Below, piece after piece: positions 55,723 through 64,000 of a DNA stretch of 64,000 nucleotides. The DNA is from Chitinophagaceae bacterium. GTDB lineage: Bacteria; Bacteroidota; Bacteroidia; Chitinophagales; UBA10324. The position numbers and the translations under genes are program-made. Each line of letters starts with the position of its first letter. Position 1 is the stretch's first letter. A model generated the notes under the pieces. It was given only the letters and a program-made list of their open reading frames with translations, searched no databases and was not told the origin of the DNA. The DNA is taken from the NCBI GenBank assembly GCA_016704325.1, contig JADJAG010000011.1:62001-126000 (forward strand), given 5' to 3'.

Positions 55723-57027
55723 TTATATCCTTTTAATTTTTGCACCCAATGCATTCAGTCTTTCATCAATACGTTCATAGCCCCTGTCGATCTGGTTGAT
55801 GTTATGAATGGTGCTCACGCCCTCTGCGCTTAAAGCAGCGATCAGGAGTGCAACGCCTGCACGTATGTCGGGAGAAGTCATGGAGATACCACGCAGCGGT
55901 TGCTGCCGGTTAAGTCCGATTACGGCGGCACGATGAGGGTCGCAGAGAATGATCTGCGCTCCCATGTCAATCAGTTTATCGACGAAGAACAAGCGGCTCT
56001 CAAACATTTTCTGGTGTATCAGCACGGTACCTTTTGCCTGTGTGGCCACTACCAGTACTACACTGAGCAGGTCGGGTGTTAGTCCCGGCCATGTGGCATC
56101 TGCAATGGTCAGCACACTTCCATCAATGAAGGTTTGAATCTTATAAGATGGTTGCGCAGGAATGAAAATATCATCGCCGCGAATCTCGAGTTGTATGCCA
56201 AGCTTTTCAAATGTTTGCGGAATAACTCCAAGATGCTGCGGCTGTGCATGTTTAATCAGCAATTCCGATTGCGTCATGGCAGCGAGGCCGATAAAACTGC
56301 CTACTTCAATCATATCACTCAGCATTCGGTGTTCGCAACCGCCCAGTGACTCCACGCCTCTTATCTTTAGCAGGTTACTCCCAACACCTGAGATCTTCGC
56401 ACCCATGCTGATCAGCATCTTACACAGCTGTTGTATATAAGGTTCGCATGCTGCATTAAACAAGGTAGTAGTACCTTTTGCAAGGCAGGCTGCCATAAGG
56501 ATGTTGGCTGTTCCGGTTACGGAGGCTTCATCCAGCACCATGTAGGTACCTTTAAGCTCCGAAGCGTCTACCGTAAAAGAATTGTCTTTCACATCAAAAT
56601 GAAACCTGGCACCCAGTTTCTCAAAACCAAGAAAATGAGTATCAAGTCTTCTTCTGCCAATTTTATCGCCGCCGGGACGTGGAATGAATGCCTTCTTAAA
56701 TCTCGAAAGCAGCGGACCGAGTATCATGATGGAGCCACGCAATTTTGCGGCCTTCTTCGCATACTCTTTGGTATAGAGAAAATCAAGGTTTACATGCTTT
56801 GCCCGGAAGGAATACTTACCCTTACCCAGTTGTTTTACCTCTACACCAAAATCACTGAGCAGGGCAATGAGCATATTTACATCGCTGATATCAGGAATAT
56901 TCGAGATCACCACTTTCTGATCAGTCAGCAATGTTGCACATAAAATCTGCAATGCTTCATTCTTGGCACCTTGTGGAACGATGGTTCCTTTTAAGGGTGA
57001 GCCTCCTTCAATCCTGAATGCATCCAT
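55723..57027 (-). CDS. murA: UDP-N-acetylglucosamine 1-carboxyvinyltransferase, with Asp at the fosfomycin site
   Basis: A 434-residue MurA that catalyses the first committed step of peptidoglycan synthesis. Recognisable features are GAKNEALQIL at 20-29, RPGGDKIGRRRLDTH at 117-131, and VEVGSFIGLAAMT further on. The active-site loop residue that is Cys115 in E. coli MurA is Asp here (D121). Such natural Cys-to-Asp variants are active but insensitive to fosfomycin in known cases. The gene has its own transcript, because a terminator separates it from the DUF4290 gene upstream on the same strand. Confidence 0.92.
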   Translation of the reverse strand: MDAFRIEGGSPLKGTIVPQGAKNEALQILCATLLTDQKVVISNIPDISDVNMLIALLSDFGVEVKQLGKGKYSFRAKHVNLDFLYTKEYAKKAAKLRGSIMILGPLLSRFKKAFIPRPGGDKIGRRRLDTHFLGFEKLGARFHFDVKDNSFTVDASELKGTYMVLDEASVTGTANILMAACLAKGTTTLFNAACEPYIQQLCKMLISMGAKISGVGSNLLKIRGVESLGGCEHRMLSDMIEVGSFIGLAAMTQSELLIKHAQPQHLGVIPQTFEKLGIQLEIRGDDIFIPAQPSYKIQTFIDGSVLTIADATWPGLTPDLLSVVLVVATQAKGTVLIHQKMFESRLFFVDKLIDMGAQIILCDPHRAAVIGLNRQQPLRGISMTSPDIRAGVALLIAALSAEGVSTIHNINQIDRGYERIDERLNALGAKIKRI

Positions 57028-57263
57028 ATCTTTATAAAAGCATTATTTGTGTGGAAATTACCATACAGTTATCCTATTGATTTACTGTATGCGTGCTACT
57101 AATTGAATGTATTTCGGAAAGATACTACTTCAATGATTAACTGCCGGGCAATACAACATGTGATTTCCACAGCCTGTTGTTTGCACGCAAAACAAAGGAT
57201 AAAAAGCATCATCCCTACTGAAGTAGTCTATCAGCCTTCCGATTCATGTGATTGACTGTTCAT

Positions 57264-57301
57264 CAAAAAAAAGCCCTCGCGGTTTAAGTTCCGAAAGGGC
57301 T
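57264..57301 (-). terminator. Rho-independent terminator after the DUF4290 gene
   Basis: Six-base stem agccct (57272-57277) with agggct (57296-57301), extended by partial pairing around ttcggaacttaaaccgcg, followed on the minus strand by seven T residues. It lies 22 bases after the stop of the DUF4290 gene and before murA. 57028-57263 holds nothing else that I recognise. Confidence 0.8.
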
Positions 57302-57323
57302 GTACACAAGCAAAAAGGAAATG

Positions 57324-58004
57324 CTAAAAACTCTTCTTGCGTTTGATGAAACGGTTGTTGTTTCCGGGGCCATTGCTGTTGAATGGCCGGTTCTTCTTAA
57401 AGTTTCCTTTATTGAAAGGCTTTCGTGGTGGCACATAACCCATAGGCCGTTGTGGTGCTGCTGCTACAGGGTTATCAAGTGTGATATTCTTATCTAATTG
57501 TAACAGTCCTCCGGAAATTAATTCCAGGTCCTGGCGAATTGATTCATCACTTACCGTTTCCTTATTCCAGTTGGCATATACCAGCTTCATATAATTGGCA
57601 ACAACAGGTGCCAGTCCGCGGCGCTTCTCCTCATCCATATCCTTTGCTTTTGCTACCAGCGTCTCTAAGTTTCTTCCATAATGGCGGTGGCGTATTTTGT
57701 GCTTGGGGTAAGGCAGCGGGACATCTGATTTCACTACCACTGAGGTTCGTTCCGGAAAAGGGTAGGGAGAATCTACCACCAGCTTAAAATCGCTGATCAT
57801 AATCAGGTGATCCCATAACTTATGCTTGTATTCTTCAATGCTTTTAAAGGCAGGGCTGGCCTGACTCATCAACTCAATGATGACCTTAGCAGTAGCATTC
57901 CGTTGTTCTCGGTCTTCAATTTTCGCGGCCTCTCTGGCCATGTTTTGGATAATACGTCCATATTCACTGATCAACAGCTTGGGACGCTGTGTATTGTATT
58001 GCAT
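57324..58004 (-). CDS. DUF4290 family protein
   Basis: A 226-residue DUF4290 protein (KLLISEYGRIIQNM, AREAAKIEDREQRN, then the region LPYPKHKIRHRHYGRNLETLVAKA). It is common in Bacteroidota, cytosolic and of unknown function, and is frequently a neighbour of murA, as here. The C-terminus from about 183 is a low-complexity Pro/Lys/Asn/Phe-rich tail that may bind nucleic acid. A few basic residues in it (KKNR, KRKKSF) support this guess. Confidence 0.85.
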   Translation of the reverse strand: MQYNTQRPKLLISEYGRIIQNMAREAAKIEDREQRNATAKVIIELMSQASPAFKSIEEYKHKLWDHLIMISDFKLVVDSPYPFPERTSVVVKSDVPLPYPKHKIRHRHYGRNLETLVAKAKDMDEEKRRGLAPVVANYMKLVYANWNKETVSDESIRQDLELISGGLLQLDKNITLDNPVAAAPQRPMGYVPPRKPFNKGNFKKNRPFNSNGPGNNNRFIKRKKSF

Positions 58005-58226
58005 TCAAATAATTTAAGGAGAGGGACAAATGTAGGGTTTTTCCTGGAGATAAGGAAAATATGGCCGATTCCGGATGAATTTGCGGACTAAAAAATGTTT
58101 CGCGCAGATTCGGAGGATTGTGCTGATTTTCATATGAGTGTTTTTCGGAGTTTCCAATAACAAAAGCATCAAGGAATTTTAAGAGTTGAACCAACCATTA
58201 CAATAGGCAATCAGGGAGTTTCAAAA

Positions 58227-58234
58227 TAAGTTTG
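58227..58234 (+). promoter_or_regulatory. Likely -7 element of the sulfatase promoter
   Basis: TAAGTTTG fits the consensus TAnnTTTG and lies 60 bases before the sulfatase ATG at 58295. No convincing -33 element is present. Confidence 0.4.
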
Positions 58235-58294
58235 CACCAGACAGTGCTACTTGCTACTTTTCAGACTTAAATTTTTGTAAACAAATTGGAACTC

Positions 58295-60517
58295 ATGACC
58301 ATAAAAGTTACCCATAGATTACCATGGTTTCTGCCGTTGTACTTTTTGCTTTTTTTCAAAACTGCCTCCGCACAATGCAATTTGCAGAAACCCAAAAATC
58401 TCAGTATCACTGATCTAACCAGTTGCAGCGCAACATTATCCTGGACTCCGGTAGCCGGAGTAGCCTATTATCAAATCCAGTATAAACAAGGCAATGGTGC
58501 TTATAGCTATATCAATACAGGCGCCAATGCCTCCTGGGAAATTGGAGGACTAATTGCAAATAAGAACTATACTTTCAGTGTAGCCAGCTTTTGTAGTAAC
58601 AATACTACCAAGGGATACTCCAAACAGATAATAACGAAAACATTGGTCTGCGCTGCTCCTGAGTCAATTTTTATTTCCACTATCACCAAACATAAAGCCA
58701 ACATACAATGGCAACCAGTTTGTGGCAGCACACTATATAACCTGCAATACAGGCAATCAGGTACTATCAACTGGACATTGCTGTCGAATATCGGCGTCAA
58801 CAACCAATTGCTATCAGGCCTGGCCACCGGAACCACTTATGATTTTCAAGTTCAGGCCATTTGTGATTTAGCCAATTCAGCATTTACCGAATTACAGTCA
58901 TTTACTACGCTGGGTGATGCTGAGGAGTTAAAACCAAATATTCTCGCCATCATGGTTGATGATGGGAGGTACGATATTTATCAACCCAATGGAGGGCCAT
59001 CCTGGTTTCAGACACCGGCTATCAACCGTATCGCCGATGAAGGTGTTAATTTTCAACTTGCCTGTCCTGCAACATCACAATGCGCACCCAGCCGTGCAAC
59101 CTTTTATACCGGCCTTTACCCGCATAACCATGGCTGCGTTAAGAATAGCGATCACATGAATGATTCCCTGCCTTTGATTCAGCAAATTCTCAAAGACAAC
59201 GGTTATTACACCGGTTTTGTAGGTAAGTATGGCCAGAACCTGGGTACACCTGCAGGCTTCGACTGGTGGGCCATTTCGCAATCTGATTACTATGAGGATG
59301 TTGTCTACACCATCAATGATACAGACACTTTTATTGCCGGCCATATCTCAGATATCTATCCGCAACTGGCATTGGAGTTTCTCAATCAGGTTCCGGAAGG
59401 AAAGCCGTTTGCATTGTTTTATTTTCATCGTGCTCCTCATGGGCCTACTGTTCCCCGTCCGGAAGATGCCTTGCTTTATACCTCTGAAGAGATTCCCTTC
59501 CCCGCTAACTTTCAAAAGTATACGCATGATTATCCTTCGTTCTACTATTCGTCCGTCTACAAATGGCCTTACGATTCTCTGGAAACAGATACTGCTAAGC
59601 TTTTGGAATTTCAGGCCATTGCAGGAGTAGAAGACAATACGGATACACTGAGTGACTGGCTTGAATCAAAGAATATGCTCGACAATACCTTTCTATTATA
59701 TACAAGTGATAACGGGTACATAAAAGGAGAACACCTGCTGCAAGGCAAGGGACTGGCACAGGATGAATCGATCCGTTTGCCTTTGTTTATCCGATATCCA
59801 AAATGGTTTACACCCGGATCGGTAATAAACAATGAAATCGCAGTGAATATTGACATTGCCCCCACCCTGCTTGAACTGGCAGGCATTCCCGATACTTTTG
59901 GAATGGATGGCCTCTCATTGCATAAACTATACACGAATGAGGTTTCCCGAAAGGAATTCTTCTATGAATTTGGCGGCACGGGTAACCTCATTCCTCCTTT
60001 TCGCGCTGTAAGGTCACGGCAATACAAGTACACCTACTACTATTGCAACAGCATTACAGAGGAATTTTTCGACCTGGAAAATGATCCGCAGGAAAACAAC
60101 AATGTGATCAAGGAGGCTTCCTACGCCTTGCTAATACAATCCTACCGGGAAAAATTAGACAGTCTGAGAATTGCTTTCGGAGACTATGAACCGACACCAA
60201 TTGCCTGTTCTTTATTGCACCCCACTTTGGAAAAGGAAACATCAGAACATGCAGAGGAAGTGCTATTGCTTCCACGATTGATCATTACTCCTAATCCTTC
60301 CAGCGATCATTTCAATTTGCAGCTATTGAATCTTTATCAAAATACAGGTGAACTCACCATTCTAAATGAAGTTGGAATACCGGTTTACCGGCAATCTGTT
60401 AAAAGCACGAACATTGACCTTTCGCTTAATTGTCAATCATGGCCTGCAGGAATTTACAAAGTACACTTATTATCAGGTGATCATTTTTCTTCCCGTTCCA
60501 TAGCAGTAATACACTAG
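58295..60517 (+). CDS. Secreted sulfatase with two Fn3 domains and T9SS tail
   Basis: A 740-residue protein from the ATG at 58295. After the signal peptide (about 1-27) come two fibronectin type III domains (about 30-115 and 120-206). A sulfatase domain follows, with metal-binding D222-D223 and the formylglycine site C263-A-P-S-R267. The protein ends with a sorting domain starting ITPNPSSDHFNLQ. The C-type motif (CxPSR) means that a formylglycine-generating enzyme must activate it. It is likely exported by T9SS and acts on sulfated polysaccharide or glycan, but the substrate is not known. It converges with the metalloprotease gene. Confidence 0.9.
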   Translation: MTIKVTHRLPWFLPLYFLLFFKTASAQCNLQKPKNLSITDLTSCSATLSWTPVAGVAYYQIQYKQGNGAYSYINTGANASWEIGGLIANKNYTFSVASFCSNNTTKGYSKQIITKTLVCAAPESIFISTITKHKANIQWQPVCGSTLYNLQYRQSGTINWTLLSNIGVNNQLLSGLATGTTYDFQVQAICDLANSAFTELQSFTTLGDAEELKPNILAIMVDDGRYDIYQPNGGPSWFQTPAINRIADEGVNFQLACPATSQCAPSRATFYTGLYPHNHGCVKNSDHMNDSLPLIQQILKDNGYYTGFVGKYGQNLGTPAGFDWWAISQSDYYEDVVYTINDTDTFIAGHISDIYPQLALEFLNQVPEGKPFALFYFHRAPHGPTVPRPEDALLYTSEEIPFPANFQKYTHDYPSFYYSSVYKWPYDSLETDTAKLLEFQAIAGVEDNTDTLSDWLESKNMLDNTFLLYTSDNGYIKGEHLLQGKGLAQDESIRLPLFIRYPKWFTPGSVINNEIAVNIDIAPTLLELAGIPDTFGMDGLSLHKLYTNEVSRKEFFYEFGGTGNLIPPFRAVRSRQYKYTYYYCNSITEEFFDLENDPQENNNVIKEASYALLIQSYREKLDSLRIAFGDYEPTPIACSLLHPTLEKETSEHAEEVLLLPRLIITPNPSSDHFNLQLLNLYQNTGELTILNEVGIPVYRQSVKSTNIDLSLNCQSWPAGIYKVHLLSGDHFSSRSIAVIH

Positions 60518-60539
60518 AAGATCTTGATTTAAGCATCAT

Positions 60540-60575
60540 AAAAAAACCGCCGACAGATTTTCATCTGTCGGCGGT
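60540..60575 (-). terminator. Bidirectional terminator between sulfatase and metalloprotease genes
   Basis: A 13-base perfect stem, accgccgacagat (60546-60558) with atctgtcggcggt (60563-60575), and a 4-base loop. A run of seven T follows on the minus strand, and a weaker tcttgttt on the plus strand. It lies between the two convergent stops and can serve both genes. Confidence 0.9.
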
Positions 60576-60596
60576 CTTGTTTAACGGGAGATTCAA

Positions 60597-62852
60597 TTAA
60601 CGTTCAATCAAAAACTTAGCGTGTGTTACTTCAGCGCCATTGCTGATTCTGAGGAAGTAAATGCCATTGCTTAATTTATTCAGGTCAAACTGATACGCAT
60701 TGGCTCCTTTTATTGCATCTGCTTTATCCATTTGCAATACTTTGCCGGTTACATCAATCACATAGAATTCCAAATTCGTATCAGCATTGCTGTTATAATC
60801 TACCGTGATGTTTCCATTAGAAGGATTCGGGTAGATGCTGGTAATGGCACCACCTAAATCAGCGGCAGGAAATTCACCGGAACGGAAGGGTGAACTTCCG
60901 ATTTGTATATTAAGGGTGTAGCAAATAGTTGCATTAAAAGCTCCGGTGGCCGGGTAAACTCTTGCCAGATAGGTACCAACCACAGTAGTATTCATAATGA
61001 TCTGCTCACTATTGGTGCTACCCTTTTTAGAAGCGGCGATCTTTGTGCCACTTGGATCATAAAGATCGAGGTTATAGTTAGCAGGCAGTGTTGTCAGGTT
61101 GAGGTTCATGTTTGGCTGACTCACTGTATTTGAAAAACTGTAGAAATCTACATCACCAACCACATTGATCAGTCCGAAGATATTACCACCCACAGCAACA
61201 GGTGATGCAGCAGTTTTGGTGTTATTGGACTCATAAATATCCGTACAGGCTGGACTTGTAGTTGTAAAATTGAAAGAGGCCGAGTATGCACTTGAAGTAG
61301 AAGTACAAACACTTTGCACCTGAAATTCATACTGTGTGCCTTGGGTTAAACCGGTAATTGCTTTTGAAGTGGTGGCAGATGTAGTAGCAGTCCAGGTAGT
61401 TGTTCCGGTTTTACGGTACTGAATGTTATAGCTGTTCGCACCGGAAGCAGTTCCCCAGTTGAGTGTGGCAGTAGTATTGGTGATAGAGGTAGCACTGAGC
61501 CCTGTCGGGGTAACACAAGTTCCTGCACAGGAAGTGGAAAGGCAGTTGGCAGCATCTACTGCACCCTGAATCGCTCCCGCAGGCAACGGCCCGAATCCTT
61601 TGTTAAAGTTGATGCCATAGCCGGTAAGGTGGCAGTAGCTCATGATGGTTCCGCCACCGATGGGAGCAGGGCCGGGAGAGCAACCTCCTTCTGTAGTATA
61701 ACAATTGTCGATGGCGCCACCGGGCCAACCGCAATTTTGTGTATGTGCAGAACCCATCAAATGCCCTAACTCATGTGTGCAGACCATGATGGTCCAGGAA
61801 TAAGTAGGTACCGTATTGTAGGAATAGTCCACATCAGAATAGCAGTACTTATTACTGGAAGAGCACATACCATTAATGGTAGAGGCTACACCGCCTAATC
61901 CTCCCGGATCAATACCCACCAATTGTCCAAGGTCACCATTGAAGGTCGGACGGTTGGTTTTGAACTTGCTGAGCTGCGAAGAGGAACTGGTTCCGTTGTA
62001 AGGATCTCCGGTAGTCCACACAAATACCTGCGACAGGGAAGTGGTGATCGCATCGTTGGTGAAAAGGGTAGCCACGTTGTTATGAACAGCTGTCATCCAA
62101 TTGGTTGCACCTGTAGTGGTACTGCCGCTGTTGATGTACAGGTTATTATCCATTTCGTAGTAGATCTTCACACATTTTACGGTTCTCACGGCAGCGCTGT
62201 TCGCAGCATATTCCTTCATCAGTTCAGTGTATTCCGGATTTTCCGGGGTAGCACAACCAAGACTTTGCAATGGAATATAGTTGTCGGAATAAATAACATA
62301 ATCATCTGCTTTGGCACCAACGGCAGCACTCTTACCGATGTTAAGATTCAGGAGGTCATCAGAAGAAACAACACCCATCATTTCTCCTTCGAAGAAACTG
62401 AGTGCTGCTACAGAATTCTCGTCTCCGTTCACAATACCGCGGTAATAAACTCCGGGTGTGTAGGGTACGGCTTCACCGTTTGACTGATCGGTAATCACTG
62501 TAAAGTCATCCGTTAGGATGCTCACTTTGTAGAGTTCCAGGGTAATGGTTTTGCCATCGTACGGAAAACTGAAAGACATGGCATCTTCATTGGCAGCAAC
62601 AACGGCACTTAACTTGTTCATATCAAGGGTTACGGCCAAAGAGCGTTTGATATCGGCTTGCAATACCGCTGAACGGTTAGCATTCACAGTAAACAACGCA
62701 ACCGGGTTGAAAGCAATGCCGCTGTTTTTAACGCTGGTAAGCTGCTCGGCAATCGGCCTTTTCGTGACTGACTGCGCCTGTAACATACTGGTGGCTAAGC
62801 CCTGCAAAAGGAAGGCTGCCAGCAAGACAAAAAGTAAATTCTTTTTTCTCAT
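60597..62852 (-). CDS. Secreted reprolysin-like metalloprotease with Fn3, PPC and T9SS domains
   Basis: A 751-residue protein. Signal peptide (about 1-27, LQAQ), a propeptide-like region, then an M12-type metalloprotease with zinc site H360-E361-L-G-H364 and H370 (HELGHLMGSAH). A fibronectin type III domain lies at about 450-540. A pre-peptidase C-terminal-like domain at about 545-665 follows (DIYESNNTKTAA...DVDFYSFSNTVSQPNMNLNL). The sorting tail starts IYPNPSNGNITVDY. The PPC-like domain is close to the one in the SBBP protein at 27850-30736. Predicted to be an extracellular proteolytic enzyme, possibly in nutrient acquisition. Confidence 0.9.
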   Translation of the reverse strand: MRKKNLLFVLLAAFLLQGLATSMLQAQSVTKRPIAEQLTSVKNSGIAFNPVALFTVNANRSAVLQADIKRSLAVTLDMNKLSAVVAANEDAMSFSFPYDGKTITLELYKVSILTDDFTVITDQSNGEAVPYTPGVYYRGIVNGDENSVAALSFFEGEMMGVVSSDDLLNLNIGKSAAVGAKADDYVIYSDNYIPLQSLGCATPENPEYTELMKEYAANSAAVRTVKCVKIYYEMDNNLYINSGSTTTGATNWMTAVHNNVATLFTNDAITTSLSQVFVWTTGDPYNGTSSSSQLSKFKTNRPTFNGDLGQLVGIDPGGLGGVASTINGMCSSSNKYCYSDVDYSYNTVPTYSWTIMVCTHELGHLMGSAHTQNCGWPGGAIDNCYTTEGGCSPGPAPIGGGTIMSYCHLTGYGINFNKGFGPLPAGAIQGAVDAANCLSTSCAGTCVTPTGLSATSITNTTATLNWGTASGANSYNIQYRKTGTTTWTATTSATTSKAITGLTQGTQYEFQVQSVCTSTSSAYSASFNFTTTSPACTDIYESNNTKTAASPVAVGGNIFGLINVVGDVDFYSFSNTVSQPNMNLNLTTLPANYNLDLYDPSGTKIAASKKGSTNSEQIIMNTTVVGTYLARVYPATGAFNATICYTLNIQIGSSPFRSGEFPAADLGGAITSIYPNPSNGNITVDYNSNADTNLEFYVIDVTGKVLQMDKADAIKGANAYQFDLNKLSNGIYFLRISNGAEVTHAKFLIER

Positions 62853-63002
62853 GGATTTTGATTTTGAATTGGGGGTTAATGGATGGGTTCTATGAATGGG
62901 GCAACGGGAATTCAGCAGAAGGGGTATTGAAAACTGCTGTAAAGAAATTTTAATTTTTCGTAATGACCAAATATCTGTGAATCGGGGTGAAATTGGACCT
63001 GC

Positions 63003-64000
63003 TCAGGGATTTTCCTGCATCATATCACTTTTTACAATACGAAGCTTGGCATACCGGAGCATAATCTTCTTTTGCCCGACATTGTTCTGGAAGAATATCG
63101 TAGCCATCTTGTCTTTTGAATTGCCTTCCAACTGCAAAACCTTGCCAATGCCAAACCGTTGGTGTTCCACTTCCATGCCCACCTGTATCTGGTTGAAGTC
63201 TACCGCTACAAAGTCGCTCGCTATTTTGTGCACATATTGGGGTGCTTTAATAACCGGCACCGTTACCTTGCTGAATTTCTCTTCACGTGAAGAAGCGTTC
63301 ATGTCGCGGTGAGAGAATTGCTTTTCTATCAGCCTATGATCAATCTCTTCAATAAACCGGCTTGGTTCCGAATACGTCAGGTTTCCATACCGGTATCTTG
63401 AGGTTGCAAAAGTTAAAGTGAGCTTTTGTTCGGCACGGGTGATGGCTACATAAAACAACCTGCGTTCTTCTTCCAGTTCATCACGGCTTCCCATCGACAT
63501 TTGATTGGGGAATAAATTTTCTTCCAGTCCCACCACATACACACAGGCAAATTCCAGTCCTTTCGCGGAGTGAATGGTCATCAGCTTCACCCTGTCTTCG
63601 CTGCCATTGTCTTTATCGGCATCAGTGAGCAGGGTAATTTCCTGCAGGTAGGCTCCGAGACTTTTGTCAAAACTTTTTTCATTCAGTATTTCACCATCGA
63701 TGGTAACCCATTCCTGCTCAATGGGATCTTTGCCTTCTTCAAAAGGGGCACGTTCCGTAAACTCTTTGATACCATTCAATAAACCCTGCATATTCTCATA
63801 GCGGCTCAATCCTTCTATCGTCTTATCGTTGTACAATTCATTCAACAGGCCGGAAGCTTTTGCAATATGTGATGCAAGATCAAATGCATTGTGCGTTTTA
63901 AGCATCAATGCGAAAGTCTTGATCTTCGTTACAAAATCGTTGATGGCATTCGCTGCCCGGTTGCCCGGAAGCATCTCATTATAATGCTCCAGCACTTCCC
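63003..64000 (-). CDS. UvrD/PcrA-type DNA helicase, C-terminal part
   Basis: Only the C-terminal 330 or so residues are in the window; the frame is open to the right edge. Superfamily 1 helicase motifs are visible: VKLMTIHSAKGLEFACVYVVGLEENLFP (motif V) and RRLFYVAITRAEQKLTL (motif VI). The C-terminal MEVEHQRFGIGKVLQLEG is the Tudor-like extension of PcrA/UvrD. It unwinds DNA in repair and replication restart. It is convergent with nothing in the window, and its transcript runs leftward towards the metalloprotease gene. Confidence 0.9.
   Translation of the reverse strand, partial: EVLEHYNEMLPGNRAANAINDFVTKIKTFALMLKTHNAFDLASHIAKASGLLNELYNDKTIEGLSRYENMQGLLNGIKEFTERAPFEEGKDPIEQEWVTIDGEILNEKSFDKSLGAYLQEITLLTDADKDNGSEDRVKLMTIHSAKGLEFACVYVVGLEENLFPNQMSMGSRDELEEERRLFYVAITRAEQKLTLTFATSRYRYGNLTYSEPSRFIEEIDHRLIEKQFSHRDMNASSREEKFSKVTVPVIKAPQYVHKIASDFVAVDFNQIQVGMEVEHQRFGIGKVLQLEGNSKDKMATIFFQNNVGQKKIMLRYAKLRIVKSDMMQENP

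Noticed and set aside
58200..58220. caataggcaatcaggga upstream of the sulfatase gene, similar to the flank of P4
   Set aside because: The core is one base short and the orientation and spacing do not fit.
1..64000. Search for tRNA, rRNA, CRISPR arrays and complete insertion sequences
   Set aside because: None seen. Repeats with spacer-like regularity occur only as coding kelch and SBBP repeats, and no transposase signature was found.

Overview
The window comes from a chromosome of a Bacteroidota bacterium, probably Chitinophagia/Saprospiria-like and possibly from an environmental assembly. The evidence is a large set of secreted proteins with type IX secretion (T9SS) C-terminal sorting tails, a PorZ homologue, phylum-typical families (DUF4290, DUF4907, SBBP-repeat proteins, a CarboxypepD_reg/TonB receptor), and promoters with the Bacteroidota -7 element TAnnTTTG. 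I see no rRNA, tRNA, CRISPR array or complete insertion sequence.

Layout. 1-2.2 kb is a roughly 1.03-kb tandem duplication. Each copy carries a decayed nucleotidyltransferase, a DUF4160 gene and a DUF2442 gene, and the boundary hairpin occurs three times. 2.3-4.2 kb holds a PIN toxin/antitoxin pair, a DUF433 protein and a YycJ-like metallo-hydrolase. 4.5-14.6 kb holds a cyclase/TolB/TPR regulator, a double TonB_C protein, tryptophanase, porZ, an MFS transporter, recX and corA. 15-41 kb is mainly a surface/secreted-protein region on the minus strand: two giant 12-repeat kelch proteins, a haem/copper monooxygenase-like protein, two beta-propeller T9SS cargo proteins, a DUF1254 protein, a TonB receptor, an arylsulfotransferase-like protein, two LuxR-type response regulators and a soluble histidine kinase. 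41-64 kb is more housekeeping: a MNT-HEPN module directly before sucB, a methyltransferase, an ABC exporter with a LolA-like protein, lpdA, an S15-family hydrolase, a sulfotransferase/aminotransferase pair, a thioredoxin-like protein, murA, DUF4290, a secreted sulfatase, a secreted metalloprotease and the C-terminal part of a UvrD/PcrA helicase.

The most interesting observation is a family of eight near-identical promoters between 21.2 and 36.9 kb, all reading on the minus strand. Each has a palindromic core CCANNNTTGG, usually followed by CGATTGA, then exactly 26 nt after TTGG an element NANNTTTR. They lie upstream of the DUF4907-kelch-kelch operon, the monooxygenase-like gene, a small membrane protein ORF, both large propeller proteins, both LuxR-type regulators, and one apparently gene-less stretch. 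The two regulators have almost the same DNA-recognition helix, so I infer that they control this regulon of surface proteins, including themselves.

At least four long conserved genes (porZ, the SBBP protein, the TonB receptor, lpdA) are each broken by a single one-base shift, three of them repaired by adding a base to a short homopolymer. Sequencing or assembly error is the most likely cause, so each is annotated as one gene.
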